Source: [Bacillus] selenitireducens MLS10 (lineage in GTDB: Bacteria; Bacillota; Bacilli; Bacillales; Salisediminibacteriaceae). Taken from it: 64,000 nucleotides of DNA. The stretch is taken from positions 806,001 through 870,000 of the forward strand of contig NC_014219.1 in the NCBI RefSeq assembly GCF_000093085.1, given 5' to 3'. This document shows, one piece after another, positions 21,751 to 31,075 of the stretch. Each line of letters begins with the position of its first letter. Position 1 is the stretch's first letter. Made by a program: the position numbers and the translations under genes. Below the pieces are notes generated by a model. That model was given only the letters and a program-made list of their open reading frames with translations. It had not been told where the DNA came from and made no database searches.

Positions 21751-22194
21751 TTAATCGGCTGCTTCATCCGCCGCTTTTTTTTCTTTTTGCAGCTCTTTCA
21801 GATAGTAAATGAACGCCGCGCCCCGGAGGATGCCTTCGAGGTTCTTTTTGTCGAGAATACTGATGCCGTCGTTCGCTTTATCCGCCTTGGCACCGGTATA
21901 GTTGGCGAATGTTGACGTGAAATTGTGAGCTGCCTGGCCGGTATCATGAATGATATCGAACAGCGGATTCACTTTCTGCATCTTGCCGTGGACATCCACG
22001 AGCGTTTCGTTCGTGTTGTGAAGGATCACGGTCACTTCACCGGTAATCTCCCCGACGCTCTTATTCGCCGTTTCCACGGTGTCCGCCACGTTTCCGAGCG
22101 TTTGGGCGAGATTCTTCATCACCGGGATCAGAATAATAATGAGCCCTGCAAAAGCGAGAGCCAGAATAAATACACCTAAACCTAACCAATCCAT
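21751..22194 (-). CDS. DUF948 membrane-anchored protein
   Basis: 147 residues. One N-terminal membrane segment (about 3-27, LGLGVFILALAFAGLIIILIP) is followed by a long helical, coiled-coil-like region (NLAQTLGNVADTVETANKSV onwards) and a charged C terminus rich in Lys and Glu. This matches DUF948 proteins, which resemble bacteriophage or chemotaxis-type helical tails and are linked to general stress in bacilli (YtxG-like). ATG 22194 follows GAGGTG; the GTG nine bases upstream has no room for a ribosome site. It is probably co-transcribed with the DUF5665 gene 66 bases upstream. Confidence 0.8.
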   Translation of the reverse strand: MDWLGLGVFILALAFAGLIIILIPVMKNLAQTLGNVADTVETANKSVGEITGEVTVILHNTNETLVDVHGKMQKVNPLFDIIHDTGQAAHNFTSTFANYTGAKADKANDGISILDKKNLEGILRGAAFIYYLKELQKEKKAADEAAD

Positions 22195-22260
22195 ATGTAT
22201 CACCTCATCTGAAATATTTTAGACTGTCCGTTTGAACAGCATGGTACCTGTTTTCGGGTG

Positions 22261-22608
22261 TTACGGTGTGTCCTGGTACTGTTCCACTTCATTGAGAAGA
22301 TTGGCGATCCATTCCCCGATGAGAGGCAGATCGACCATATTTGAGAGAATAAAGAACAGAATGACGAGGAAGATGGCCGTTCCGACCGTCAGGCCGACCC
22401 CGCGGGCTACGCCTGCGATGAGGTTCGTCTTGATCACTTCTTTCTTGTCAGTGAAATGATAGGCCATGTCCTTCAGACGTCCTTTGGTCGTCATGTCCTC
22501 GAGTTTATCGAGGAGTGCCTCGAACCGTTCATTCTCCTCATGGCGCTTTTCATCGCCACGACTCGAGGAAGGAATTTTTTTCTTTTCCTGATCACTCGAT
22601 ACTGTCAT
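22261..22608 (-). CDS. DUF5665 membrane protein
   Basis: 115 residues. A charged N-terminal half (DEKRHEENERFEALLDKLED) is followed by one hydrophobic segment near 73-92 (GLTVGTAIFLVILFFILSNM) and a short C-terminal amphipathic part (LIGEWIANLLNEVEQY). This matches the DUF5665 family of single-pass proteins of unknown role in bacilli. ATG 22608 follows GGGAGTG at normal distance; an ATG five codons upstream is less well placed. It appears to be the first gene of a two-gene unit with the DUF948 gene, read leftwards toward dgkB. Confidence 0.7.
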   Translation of the reverse strand: MTVSSDQEKKKIPSSSRGDEKRHEENERFEALLDKLEDMTTKGRLKDMAYHFTDKKEVIKTNLIAGVARGVGLTVGTAIFLVILFFILSNMVDLPLIGEWIANLLNEVEQYQDTP

Positions 22609-22843
22609 ATGCAACACTCCCATGTGTAATGAATCATATGAAGTCCTATTCCCTGCATCTCCTATTTTAAACGATCCAGGATGGAAAGGCTATGTATTTT
22701 TTCCCTTTTCACGGTGAACGAAAAAAGTTTGGGAAAGCTGTTGAAAAGGATTACAAATTGAACTGAAGATATGATAAACTGATTTTGTTGAAAGGTCAGA
22801 CATCTGACTCGTCTGACGAATTACATCATGATGAGGTGAGAAT

Positions 22844-24118
22844 GTGAATATATTGTGGGGAATCATGGGGATGCTTACGGTGATTGGCCTGGCACTGCTC
22901 TTGTCAAATAACCGTAAAGCAATCCGTCCGAGAACGATTATCGGCGGATTGGCGATCTAGCTGACCTTTGCGTTCATCGTACTGAGATGGGAGCAGGGGA
23001 AGGAAGCCCTTCAGGGATTAACGGGGGTGGTCAATAATGTGATTGACTACGCTGACGAAGGGATCAACTTTCTCTTTGGCGGACTGTTCGAAGCGGAAGG
23101 GATCGGCATGGTCTTTGCCTTTCAGGTTCTGACGGTTGTCATCTTCTTCTCGTCGCTGATCTCTGTGCTGTACTACCTCGGCATCATGCAGAAAATCATT
23201 AAAGTGCTTGGCGGCGCTCTCTCGTGGCTTCTCGGGACAAGTAAGCCGGAATCGCTGTCCGCAGCAGCAAATATTTTTGTCGGACAGACGGAAGCACCCC
23301 TTGTCGTCAAACTGTTTCTGAACAAGATGACCCGCTCCGAGCTCTTTGCGGTCATGACGGGGGGACTTGCATCGGTTGCAGGATCTGTTTTGATCGGCTA
23401 TTCTTTACTTGGGGTGCCACTTGAGTATTTACTGGCCGCAAGCTTCATGGCCGCACCATCGGGGCTCGTGATGGCGAAGATCATCATGCCGGAAACCGAG
23501 CTCAGTAAGACGAGCGATGAGCGTGAAGATATCGATATGAGCGATGACACGGAATCCTTTAACGTCATCGATGCCGCAGCGCGGGGTGCGAGTACGGTGC
23601 TTCAGCTCGCACTGAACATCGGTGCGATGCTCCTTGCGTTTATTGCCCTGATCGCCCTGATAAACGGGTTGCTGGGGGGCGGTCAGTCCATCATCAACAG
23701 CAGTGTCAACTGGGTTCTCGGTCTGGTCGGATCGGACGCGACGATCCAGCTGTCAGGCATTACGCTTGAGGCCATTTTCGGCACGCTGTTTGCGCCGATT
23801 GCGTTTATGATCGGTGTCCCTTGGGCTGAAGCGATGCAGGCAGGTTCCTATATCGGGCAAAAGCTGATCTTAAACGAGTTCGTCGCCTATGCCGCATTTG
23901 CCCCGGAAATTGACGCCCTTGATCCCAAGACAGTCCTTGTTGTGAGCTTTGCCCTCTGCGGCTTTGCCAATGTATCCTCACTGGGGATTCTCCTCGGCGG
24001 GCTTGGCCGTCTTGCACCAAACCGGCGTCAGGACATTGCGCAGCTCGGTCTGAAAGCCGTTGCTGCGGGGATGCTGGCTTCGCTTCTCAATGCGTCCATC
24101 GCCGGCATGTTCTTTTAA
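22844..24118 (+). pseudogene. NupC-type nucleoside transporter with an internal amber codon
   Basis: Reading from GTG 22844 (after ATGAGGTGAG) gives 38 residues typical of the concentrative nucleoside transporter start (MNILWGIMGM..., SNNRKAIRPR), then TAG at 22958-22960, then the frame continues without shift as LTFAFIVLRWEQGKEAL and the full transporter body to 24118. The family usually has Gln at this place, so CAG to TAG is the simplest explanation. The body has the CNT features: GQTEAP, multiple membrane helices and the C-terminal ANVSSLGILLGGLG. Total length 424 codons is normal. A GTG at 23027 could restart translation but would lose the first two helices. It sits just before deoC, fitting deoxynucleoside uptake and breakdown. 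Confidence 0.82.
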
Positions 24119-24145
24119 ACCATCGGCAACACCAGTTGGAAACAC

Positions 24146-24162
24146 CGCCTGACAATCAGGCG
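24146..24162 (+). other. Short hairpin between transporter and deoC
   Basis: CGCCTGA-caa-TCAGGCG forms a seven-bp stem with no T run, so it is more likely an mRNA processing or stability element than a terminator. Confidence 0.4.
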
Positions 24163-24196
24163 TAAATCTTGAACGAGATGAAAGGATGAATGTATC

Positions 24197-24868
24197 ATGA
24201 GTCAATCCATTGCAAGCATGATCGATCACACGCTGTTAAAGCCGGAAACGAAGAAGGAACAGGTTGTGACCCTCTGTGAAGAAGCGAAGACGTACAAGTT
24301 CGCATCCGTCTGTGTCAATCCGACCTGGGTGAAGACGTCCGCGGAACTCCTCGCAGGAAGCGGTGTGGATGTGTGCACGGTTGTCGGCTTCCCGCTTGGG
24401 GCGTCAACACCGGAAGTAAAGGCGTTTGAAACGGCGAACGCGATTGAGAACGGCGCTACGGAGATCGACATGGTGCTCAATATCGGGGCATTAAAGGATG
24501 GCGATGATGCCCTTCTTGAAGCCGATATGAAAGCGGTCGTCGAAGCAGCGAAAGGTAAAGCCCTGACGAAAGTCATCCTCGAGACATGTCTGTTAACAGA
24601 TGAGGAGAAAGTCCGGGCGTGTGAGATTGCCGTGAAGGCGGGCCTTGACTTCGTCAAGACGTCCACCGGTTTCTCCACAGGCAATGCAACGGTTGAAGAC
24701 GTGGCACTGATGCGCAAGACCGTCGGTGATAAAGCCGGCGTGAAAGCGTCCGGCGGGGTGAGAAGCCTGGCCGATGCAGAAGCGATGGTCGAGGCCGGAG
24801 CAACCCGGATCGGTGCGAGTGCGGGCGTGAAGATCGTTGAAGGTGAAGAAGCAAAGAGTGACTATTAA
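24197..24868 (+). CDS. deoC: Deoxyribose-phosphate aldolase DeoC
   Basis: 223 residues, normal length. It splits 2-deoxyribose-5-phosphate into acetaldehyde and glyceraldehyde-3-phosphate, the last step of deoxynucleoside breakdown. The Schiff-base lysine is Lys154 in [10 protein letters not shown]; the other catalytic segments are [39 protein letters not shown] and [18 protein letters not shown] lies before the ATG. It directly follows the nucleoside transporter, a common pairing, and is followed by a terminator. Confidence 0.97.
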   Translation: MSQSIASMIDHTLLKPETKKEQVVTLCEEAKTYKFASVCVNPTWVKTSAELLAGSGVDVCTVVGFPLGASTPEVKAFETANAIENGATEIDMVLNIGALKDGDDALLEADMKAVVEAAKGKALTKVILETCLLTDEEKVRACEIAVKAGLDFVKTSTGFSTGNATVEDVALMRKTVGDKAGVKASGGVRSLADAEAMVEAGATRIGASAGVKIVEGEEAKSDY

Positions 24869-24878
24869 AGAATAGCCA

Positions 24879-24910
24879 GAGCCCCGGTTTTTACAAGCCG
24901 GGGCTTTGGC
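24879..24910 (+). terminator. Terminator after deoC
   Basis: AGCCCCGG and CCGGGGCT arms around TTTTTACAAG, followed by a T-rich stretch. Confidence 0.8.
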
Positions 24911-24965
24911 TTTGTCTTTTGCAGTGCTATACTGATGGCATTAACAGGTGAAGGGAGACGTTTGG

Positions 24966-25994
24966 ATGATTGATTTAAGAAGCGATACGGTAACGAGACC
25001 GACAGCGGCGATGAGGCAGGCGGCCTTTGAGGCCGAGGTCGGGGATGATGTCTACGGGGAGGACCCGAATGTGAACGCCCTTGAAGAAGAAGCGGCGGCT
25101 GTGCTCGGCAAAGAGGCAGCCTTGTTTGTGACGAGCGGGACACAGGGCAACCAGCTTGCGGCACTCGTTCACGCGAGACCCGGTCAGGAAGTGATTCTCG
25201 AGCAGGATGCGCATATTTATCTGTATGAAGGCGGAGCAATCTCCGCATTGGCCGGGGTACAGCCGCGGACGATTGCCGGAAAACGCGGCGCCATGGCCGC
25301 GGAGGATGTGGACATGGCGATCCGGGCAGAGGATATCCACTTTCCTGAAACAGGGCTCATTTTTGTGGAGAATACCCATAACAAAGCCGGCGGCGCCGTC
25401 GTGTCCGTGGCGGACATGAAGGCCGTCTTTGACGTGGCACAGGCAAACGGGATTCCTGTTCATCTTGATGGTGCAAGGCTTTTTAATGCGGCAGTGTCCG
25501 CAGGTGTGACGGTGGCGGATTTTGCGAAGTATACAGATTCGGTGCAGGTCTGCCTCTCAAAAGGGCTTGGCGCCCCGGTCGGTTCGATCATTGCCGGCTC
25601 GGAAGCTTTTATCAGCCAGGCAAGGAAATGGCGTAAACGCCTCGGCGGCGGCATGAGGCAGGCGGGGGTGATTGCGGCGCCGGCAAGGATTGCCCTCAAG
25701 GAACATGTAGACCGACTTGAAGACGATCACCGCCTTGCAAGGGAGCTCGCGAAGGCCATCGGGCAGTATGAAGGTCTGTCGGTGCTCAATCACGTGGAGA
25801 CGAATATTGTGATGATGGATGTAAGGAACAGCGGGCTCACTCATCAGGACTGGATCCGGGGGCTGAAGGAACGCGGCGTGCTTACCGGCGGCATGGGACC
25901 GGGTATACTGCGTTTTGTCACACATCTGGATGTGTCAGAAGAGGACATCAGGAAGGCGGTTCTGCCGGCGATCGGAGATCTGCTTTCACGGTGA
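24966..25994 (+). CDS. ltaE: Low-specificity L-threonine aldolase
   Basis: 342 residues of the fold-type I PLP family. It cleaves L-threonine or L-allo-threonine to glycine and acetaldehyde. The PLP lysine is Lys199 in QVCLSKGLGAPVGS. Other matching parts are MIDLRSDTVTRPT at the start, GDDVYGEDP, FVTSGTQGNQ, HLDGARLFNAA and RKRLGGGMRQAG. The frame is open for 18 bases upstream, but ATG 24966 follows GAAGGGAG and gives the standard N terminus. It stands alone between two terminators; acetaldehyde links it loosely to deoC, which may be chance. Confidence 0.95.
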   Translation: MIDLRSDTVTRPTAAMRQAAFEAEVGDDVYGEDPNVNALEEEAAAVLGKEAALFVTSGTQGNQLAALVHARPGQEVILEQDAHIYLYEGGAISALAGVQPRTIAGKRGAMAAEDVDMAIRAEDIHFPETGLIFVENTHNKAGGAVVSVADMKAVFDVAQANGIPVHLDGARLFNAAVSAGVTVADFAKYTDSVQVCLSKGLGAPVGSIIAGSEAFISQARKWRKRLGGGMRQAGVIAAPARIALKEHVDRLEDDHRLARELAKAIGQYEGLSVLNHVETNIVMMDVRNSGLTHQDWIRGLKERGVLTGGMGPGILRFVTHLDVSEEDIRKAVLPAIGDLLSR

Positions 25995-26016
25995 TGAATG
26001 GTTATGTACAACAGGG

Positions 26017-26049
26017 GAGGATCCGGTGGAATACCGGATCCTCTCTTTA
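26017..26049 (+). terminator. Terminator after the threonine aldolase gene
   Basis: A perfect 11-bp stem, GAGGATCCGGT with its complement, around GGAAT and followed by a T-rich tract. Confidence 0.85.
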
Positions 26050-26236
26050 TTTTACTATAGGAATGTTTAACTCCGTTAAAGGATTATAGTATAAGTGCAA
26101 CTAAGGCTTTGGCCAGTAAAGCCTGGCGACAAGCCAAGTTTTCTTTATCTGTTCAGTTTTCGGTTTCCCCAGGCAGTGAGGGGGCTCGGCAGCCGGCTAG
26201 CGAAGGATCCATTTTGTGAACAATTTAAAGAACGGG
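26050..26236. other. Structured non-coding stretch upstream of the ars genes
   Basis: No reading frame is seen. The part at 26104-26134 can fold into a nested stem (GGCTT with AAGCC outside, GCCAG with CTGGC inside), and a CCCC/GGGG stem follows near 26165-26185. The sequence composition reminded me of the terminal part of an insertion sequence, but no transposase or target duplication is visible. It could also be a leader or small RNA. Confidence 0.25.
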
Positions 26237-26265
26237 TTGTATTTCGAATCTTCAAGGCATATAAT
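26237..26265 (+). promoter_or_regulatory. SigA promoter of the ars operon
   Basis: TTGTAT, a 17-base spacer and a perfect TATAAT, 45 bases before arsD. No arsR gene lies in this cluster, so any arsenic-responsive repressor must be encoded elsewhere. Confidence 0.7.
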
Positions 26266-26309
26266 CGGAATTGAATATAAGAGATTTATTATATGAGGAG
26301 GTCATCACG

Positions 26310-26681
26310 ATGACAACGAAAGTGGAACTGTTTGATCCGGCCCTATGCTGCCCGACGGGCGTATGCGGAACGGATGTGAATCCGGAATTGACGAAAATTG
26401 CACGGCTTGTATCGGTTCTGACGGGAATGGGCTATTCTGTGAAACGCTATAACCTCGCGCAGGAGCCGATGCCCTTTTCAACGAACAAGGAGATTGTGGA
26501 TCTGATGGAACAGCACGGTGTCGACAGCCTGCCGGGCGTTGTCGTAAATGGAACACTCGTATTCAGCGGACGGTATCCGACAATCTCTGAATTTGCCGAA
26601 TGGTTTGATATGGCTGAAGACGATCTGCGGGAACAAATGAAGACACCGAAGAAGACGCTGAACATTTCCCTGAACGGCTAA
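26310..26681 (+). CDS. arsD: Arsenite metallochaperone ArsD
   Basis: 123 residues. ArsD carries As(III) or Sb(III) to the ArsA ATPase and has weak repressor activity in some systems. The thioredoxin-like fold and the metal-binding Cys13, Cys14 and Cys19 (ALCCPTGVCG) are seen. The further C-terminal cysteine pairs of the plasmid R773 protein are absent, as in many chromosomal ArsD proteins, and are not needed for chaperone function. ATG 26310 follows GAGGAGG; upstream in-frame codons are not family-like. It is first in arsD-arsA-arsB with its own promoter, 29 bases before arsA. Confidence 0.92.
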   Translation: MTTKVELFDPALCCPTGVCGTDVNPELTKIARLVSVLTGMGYSVKRYNLAQEPMPFSTNKEIVDLMEQHGVDSLPGVVVNGTLVFSGRYPTISEFAEWFDMAEDDLREQMKTPKKTLNISLNG

Positions 26682-26710
26682 TCAGATTCTCTGAAGGAGG
26701 AAACACCATC

Positions 26711-28474
26711 ATGAAACGACTCACCCCACAGGATATCACCGATACACAGTATCTGTTTTTCACAGGTAAAGGCGGCGTTGGCAAAACATCCGCTGCCTGC
26801 GCAACGGCGGTCTCTCTTGCCGATCAGGGTAAGAAAGTTCTGATCGTCAGTACCGATCCTGCTTCGAATTTGCAGGATGTGTTCGGTACAACATTAGCAA
26901 ATGAACCGGCACCGGTTCCAGGTGTGGATAACCTGTTTGCAGCGAATCTTGATCCGGAGGAAGCGGCGGCGGCTTACCGTAACAAGATGATCGATCCGTA
27001 CAGAGAGACACTGCCACAGGCAGCCCTCGACAGTATGGAAGAACAGCTCTCAGGTGCGTGTACAGTGGAGATTGCAGCATTTGACGAGTTTTCGAGTCTT
27101 CTCGCCAATGAAGAAGCGACGGCCGATTTCGATCATATTCTCTTTGATACCGCTCCGACGGGGCATACACTCCGTCTGCTTCAGCTGCCGAACGCCTGGA
27201 GCGATTTCCTTGAAGGGAATGAGAACGGCGCATCCTGCCTCGGACCGCTTGCAGGGCTTGCGGACAAGAAAGCCCTTTATCAGAAGACCGTTGAGGCGTT
27301 GGCGAACGGAGAACGTACGAAACTGATCCTGGTTGCCCGCCCGGATGAATCGACGCTCGTGGAGGCAGGTAAAGCTGCAAAGGAACTGGGTGAAATCGGA
27401 ATCTTGAATCAACTGCTTGTTATCAATGGTGTTTTTGAGCGAACATCAGCGGATCCAACGGCGATTCAGCTTGAGAAGAAGCAGCAGGAGGCTCTGCAAA
27501 CAATCCCGGCTTATTTTGACGACAAACCGGTGTTTACGCTGCCGCTCGTTCCTTATAATCTGACCGGATTTCAGGCACTTCGCGATCTGTTCGATGCTGA
27601 TGCCACACAGCTGTCCGAGTCAATACCAACAGCAGAGCCGATTGATTTACCTTCTGTCAGCGACATGATTGATGAACTCGCTGCACGCAATAAGGGCGTG
27701 TTTATGACGATGGGGAAAGGCGGCGTTGGGAAAACAACCGTTGCCGCGGCAGTCGCAGCAGGTCTTGCCGACCGGGGGCACAAAGTGCTTTTAACGACAA
27801 CCGATCCGGCGGCTCATGTAGATCTGGTAATCGATCATGATCAAATGGAAGGGACGCTTGCTGTCAGCCGAATTGATCCGAAGCAAGAGGTTGAAAATTA
27901 TAAAGCTCAAGTCTTAAATAACGTCAGTTCAGAACTTACAGAAGATGAACTTGCATATATTAAGGAGGATCTTGAATCGCCATGCACCGAAGAAATCGCT
28001 GTGTTCCGCGCCTTTGCCGAGACGGTTGACCAGGCGAAAGATGCATTTGTCGTCATTGATACAGCACCGACGGGTCACACGCTCCTTCTCCTCGATGCCG
28101 CCCAGTCGTACCATAAAGAAGTCGAACGCACTCAAGGTGATCTCCCGGAATCCGTAAAGCAGCTGCTTCCAAGGCTCCGTAACCCTGAAGAAACGTTCAT
28201 CAGTCTCGTTACATTACCTGAAGCGACTCCTGCTTATGAAGCAGGACGCCTGCAAGACGATTTGCGCCGGGCGCAGATTGAACCGGCATGGTGGATCATT
28301 AATCAAAGCTATCATGAAACAGGCACGACAGATCCGATCCTTGCAGGACGTGCCTTTGCCGAACGCAAGTGGATCAAGGAAGTCAAAGAGAGCTATTCGC
28401 AAAAGGCTTGCATCATTCCGTGGCAGGCCGATCAAGTAAAAGGGCTTGAGAAATTGAAAGCCCTGACGAAATAA
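26711..28474 (+). CDS. arsA: Arsenite-stimulated ATPase ArsA
   Basis: 587 residues, the double-domain form that binds the ArsB membrane pump and powers As(III)/Sb(III) export. Each half has its own P loop (GKGGVGKT at 19-26 and at about 335-342) and its own DTAPTGHT signature, the switch that links metal binding to ATP hydrolysis. The metal-site cysteines are in SGACTVEIAAF and GASCLGPLAG in the first half and ESPCTEEIAVF in the second. AAGGAGG lies before the ATG. A hairpin without a T run separates it from arsB. Confidence 0.95.
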   Translation: MKRLTPQDITDTQYLFFTGKGGVGKTSAACATAVSLADQGKKVLIVSTDPASNLQDVFGTTLANEPAPVPGVDNLFAANLDPEEAAAAYRNKMIDPYRETLPQAALDSMEEQLSGACTVEIAAFDEFSSLLANEEATADFDHILFDTAPTGHTLRLLQLPNAWSDFLEGNENGASCLGPLAGLADKKALYQKTVEALANGERTKLILVARPDESTLVEAGKAAKELGEIGILNQLLVINGVFERTSADPTAIQLEKKQQEALQTIPAYFDDKPVFTLPLVPYNLTGFQALRDLFDADATQLSESIPTAEPIDLPSVSDMIDELAARNKGVFMTMGKGGVGKTTVAAAVAAGLADRGHKVLLTTTDPAAHVDLVIDHDQMEGTLAVSRIDPKQEVENYKAQVLNNVSSELTEDELAYIKEDLESPCTEEIAVFRAFAETVDQAKDAFVVIDTAPTGHTLLLLDAAQSYHKEVERTQGDLPESVKQLLPRLRNPEETFISLVTLPEATPAYEAGRLQDDLRRAQIEPAWWIINQSYHETGTTDPILAGRAFAERKWIKEVKESYSQKACIIPWQADQVKGLEKLKALTK

Positions 28475-28498
28475 ATTCGGATTCCCCCTCAAAGAAAC

Positions 28499-28528
28499 GG
28501 GCAGGCTGTCATTCGTTTTACAGCCTGC
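28499..28528 (+). other. Intra-operon hairpin between arsA and arsB
   Basis: A perfect 10-bp stem GGCAGGCTGT...ACAGCCTGCC with no following T run. Probably an mRNA stability or attenuation element that lets arsA and arsB levels differ. Confidence 0.5.
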
Positions 28529-28578
28529 CACAGTTTCGAACATTGAAAGTCATTATGTATTGAACTGGAGGCTTATGC

Positions 28579-29910
28579 ATGTTTTCGATATCATTGGCAG
28601 TACTTATTTTTCTTTTTACATTATTTCTTGTGATTAAACAGCCGAAAAACCTTGGCATCGGCTGGTCAGCGACAATCGGTGCTGTACTGGCTCTGCTTGC
28701 AGGTGTTGTCAGTTTTGCGGATGTCGGCGAAGTAACCGGCATCGTTTGGAATGCCACTTTGACCTTTATCGGGATTATTATTATTTCGTTAATCCTTGAC
28801 GAGATCGGTTTTTTTGAATGGGCAGCTTTACATATGGCCCGCGTTGCGAAAGGGAATGGTATCAAGATGTTCGTCTTTGTTTCCCTCCTTGGTTCTGTCG
28901 TCGCGGCCTTTTTCGCAAATGACGGCGCAGCGCTCATCTTAACACCGATTGTTCTCGCGATGGTACGTGCCCTTAAATTCAAGGAAGCAATGATTCTTCC
29001 TTTTATTATGGCGAGCGGTTTTATTGCCGACTCAACGTCACTTCCGTTGATCGTCAGTAACCTTGTCAATATCGTCTCTGCCGACTTTTTTGGCATTGGC
29101 TTTATTGAATATGCATCGGTGATGATTGTGCCGAACTTCTTTGCGATTATTGCAAGTATCGTTGTGCTTTACATTTATTTCCGTAAAGACATTCCAACGA
29201 CGTATGATATGTCAATGCTGAGAGAACCGAAAGAAGCAATCAAAGACCACAAGATGTTCCGCCTTTCCTGGGCTGTATTGGGGATCCTGCTTGCTGGCTA
29301 TTTCATCAGTGAGTTCATCTATATCGATAATCCAATCACAGGCGAATCGATGACATTCCCGGTATCGTTTGTCGCATTGACCATTGCCGGATTCTTTCTT
29401 GTAATGGCAAGCCGCAGTCACGCAGTCGATACGACGAAGGTGATGAAAGGCGCTCCATGGGGAATCGTTGTCTTCTCCATCGGGATGTATGTCGTGGTCT
29501 TCGGGCTGCGTAATGTGGGACTCACAGATGTGCTGGCCGGTGTATTTAACGGAGCGGCAGATCAAGGACTGTTCGTCGGTACAATGTCGATGGGTTTCAT
29601 TGCGGCATTTCTCTCGTCGATTATGAATAATATGCCAACAGTGATGATCAATGCGCTTGCCATTAACGATGCGGAGATGACCGGTACGATGCAGCAGGCC
29701 TTTATCTATGCCAACGTCATCGGCTCGGACCTTGGTCCGAAGATCACACCGATCGGTTCATTGGCCACCTTGCTCTGGCTGCATGTTCTCGCACTCAAGG
29801 GGGTCAAGATCAGCTGGGGGTATTACTTCAAAGTCGGGATTGTCATTACGATACCGACCCTGTTCATTACGCTCACCGGACTTTACCTCTGGTTACTGAT
29901 TATCGGTTAA
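28579..29910 (+). CDS. arsB: Arsenite efflux permease ArsB
   Basis: 443 residues, an integral membrane protein of the ion-transporter superfamily with about 11-12 hydrophobic helices. It moves As(III) out of the cell, alone or driven by ArsA. Family features seen are [34 protein letters not shown], the discontinuous-helix region [36 protein letters not shown] and [21 protein letters not shown] near the end. TGGAGG lies before the ATG. It closes the ars operon and a terminator follows. Confidence 0.94.
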   Translation: MFSISLAVLIFLFTLFLVIKQPKNLGIGWSATIGAVLALLAGVVSFADVGEVTGIVWNATLTFIGIIIISLILDEIGFFEWAALHMARVAKGNGIKMFVFVSLLGSVVAAFFANDGAALILTPIVLAMVRALKFKEAMILPFIMASGFIADSTSLPLIVSNLVNIVSADFFGIGFIEYASVMIVPNFFAIIASIVVLYIYFRKDIPTTYDMSMLREPKEAIKDHKMFRLSWAVLGILLAGYFISEFIYIDNPITGESMTFPVSFVALTIAGFFLVMASRSHAVDTTKVMKGAPWGIVVFSIGMYVVVFGLRNVGLTDVLAGVFNGAADQGLFVGTMSMGFIAAFLSSIMNNMPTVMINALAINDAEMTGTMQQAFIYANVIGSDLGPKITPIGSLATLLWLHVLALKGVKISWGYYFKVGIVITIPTLFITLTGLYLWLLIIG

Positions 29911-29926
29911 TTGGATAAGAATGATT

Positions 29927-29957
29927 AAAAGCCGCGGGTCAATCCCGCGGCTTTTTG
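29927..29957 (+). terminator. Terminator after arsB
   Basis: AAAAGCCGCGGG and CCCGCGGCTTTTT arms around a five-base loop. Confidence 0.9.
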
Positions 29958-30030
29958 TCTCGGAAAATGCGTATTAAAGATGTAATTCGGGTATAGTATT
30001 CACCATGACAGCTTCTATAGGAGGATACAT

Positions 30031-31002
30031 ATGACGAGATCAATTGGGATTGTAGGTGCAGGGTTGACTGGACTGACTGCAGCACATCATTTGAAAGAGG
30101 CAGGCTGTGACGTGACAGTTTTTGAGAAGAGTAAGAGTCCCGGGGGGCGGATGGCAACGAGGCGTGTCGGTGATGGCAAAATGGATCATGGAGCGGTCTT
30201 TTTTACCGTTCGTTCCGAAGCCTTTCAAACGCAGGTTGATACGTGGCTGAAAGACGGGCAGGTGCGCCGCTGGTTTGGAGAGGAGCACCCAAGGTACACC
30301 GGGACGGAAGGCATGAATCCACTTATGAAGCATTATGCAACATATGTGAATGTGACATTGAATACGAAAATTACCGATATTCTATATCAAGATCAACAGG
30401 TGACACTGATCGATCAAGATAATATAAAACGGATCTTCGACGCTGTGATCTTGACGGCTCCGTTGCCACAGACCATGGAGCTGATCAGCGGAACAGCGCT
30501 GCCCTTGAGTCAACAGCAGCGAAAGGAACTCCAGGCGATCACCTTTGAACCTTGCTATGTCGGTCTGTTTGAATTGAAAGAGGCCGTTACCATTGGTGAA
30601 CATGGTTTGCTAGATGAGACTTTGCCAAAGGGAATCATGAAAATCGTCGCCAATGACCAGAAGGGTATCTCCTCTTCTCCGAAAATCAGCGTCTATATGG
30701 ACGGTACATGGAGTAAAGCACATGACAAGGAAAGTGAAGCAGATATTCTCTCGGACATATTGAACCGATTCAAGAAAACGTTTCCGGATCGCGATGTACA
30801 GATTACGGGACGGCAGTTAAAACGCTGGCGATACAGTCAGGCAGAATCCCTCTACCCTGATACGTATGTAAAGCTGGAGCATCTCCCTGTTTACTTGGCG
30901 GGTGATTCCTTTGTACACCCGGACGATCCTGGTGCAAGGTCCCGGGTGGAGAGTGCTTATTTATCAGGAACCGGGGTCTGTAAAGCACTGCTGGATACGT
31001 GA
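30031..31002 (+). CDS. FAD-dependent amine-oxidase/renalase-like oxidoreductase
   Basis: 323 residues. The N terminus has a Rossmann dinucleotide fold (GIVGAGLTGLTAAHHL) followed by the FEKSKSPGGRMATRR segment typical of renalase-like flavoproteins, and the C terminus has the second FAD contact (LPVYLAGDSF, then the SAYLSGTGVCKAL helix). Bacterial renalase relatives oxidise isomeric forms of NAD(P)H; the substrate here is not known. ATG follows AGGAGG. It is a single gene between the arsB terminator and rlmCD. No sign of transfer is seen. Confidence 0.8.
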   Translation: MTRSIGIVGAGLTGLTAAHHLKEAGCDVTVFEKSKSPGGRMATRRVGDGKMDHGAVFFTVRSEAFQTQVDTWLKDGQVRRWFGEEHPRYTGTEGMNPLMKHYATYVNVTLNTKITDILYQDQQVTLIDQDNIKRIFDAVILTAPLPQTMELISGTALPLSQQQRKELQAITFEPCYVGLFELKEAVTIGEHGLLDETLPKGIMKIVANDQKGISSSPKISVYMDGTWSKAHDKESEADILSDILNRFKKTFPDRDVQITGRQLKRWRYSQAESLYPDTYVKLEHLPVYLAGDSFVHPDDPGARSRVESAYLSGTGVCKALLDT

Positions 31003-31075
31003 TCGGATACAGACGATAAAGCCAGGATGTGATACAATCGATTGCGGAAGAATCCTAAGCAAGGAAGGAATAATC

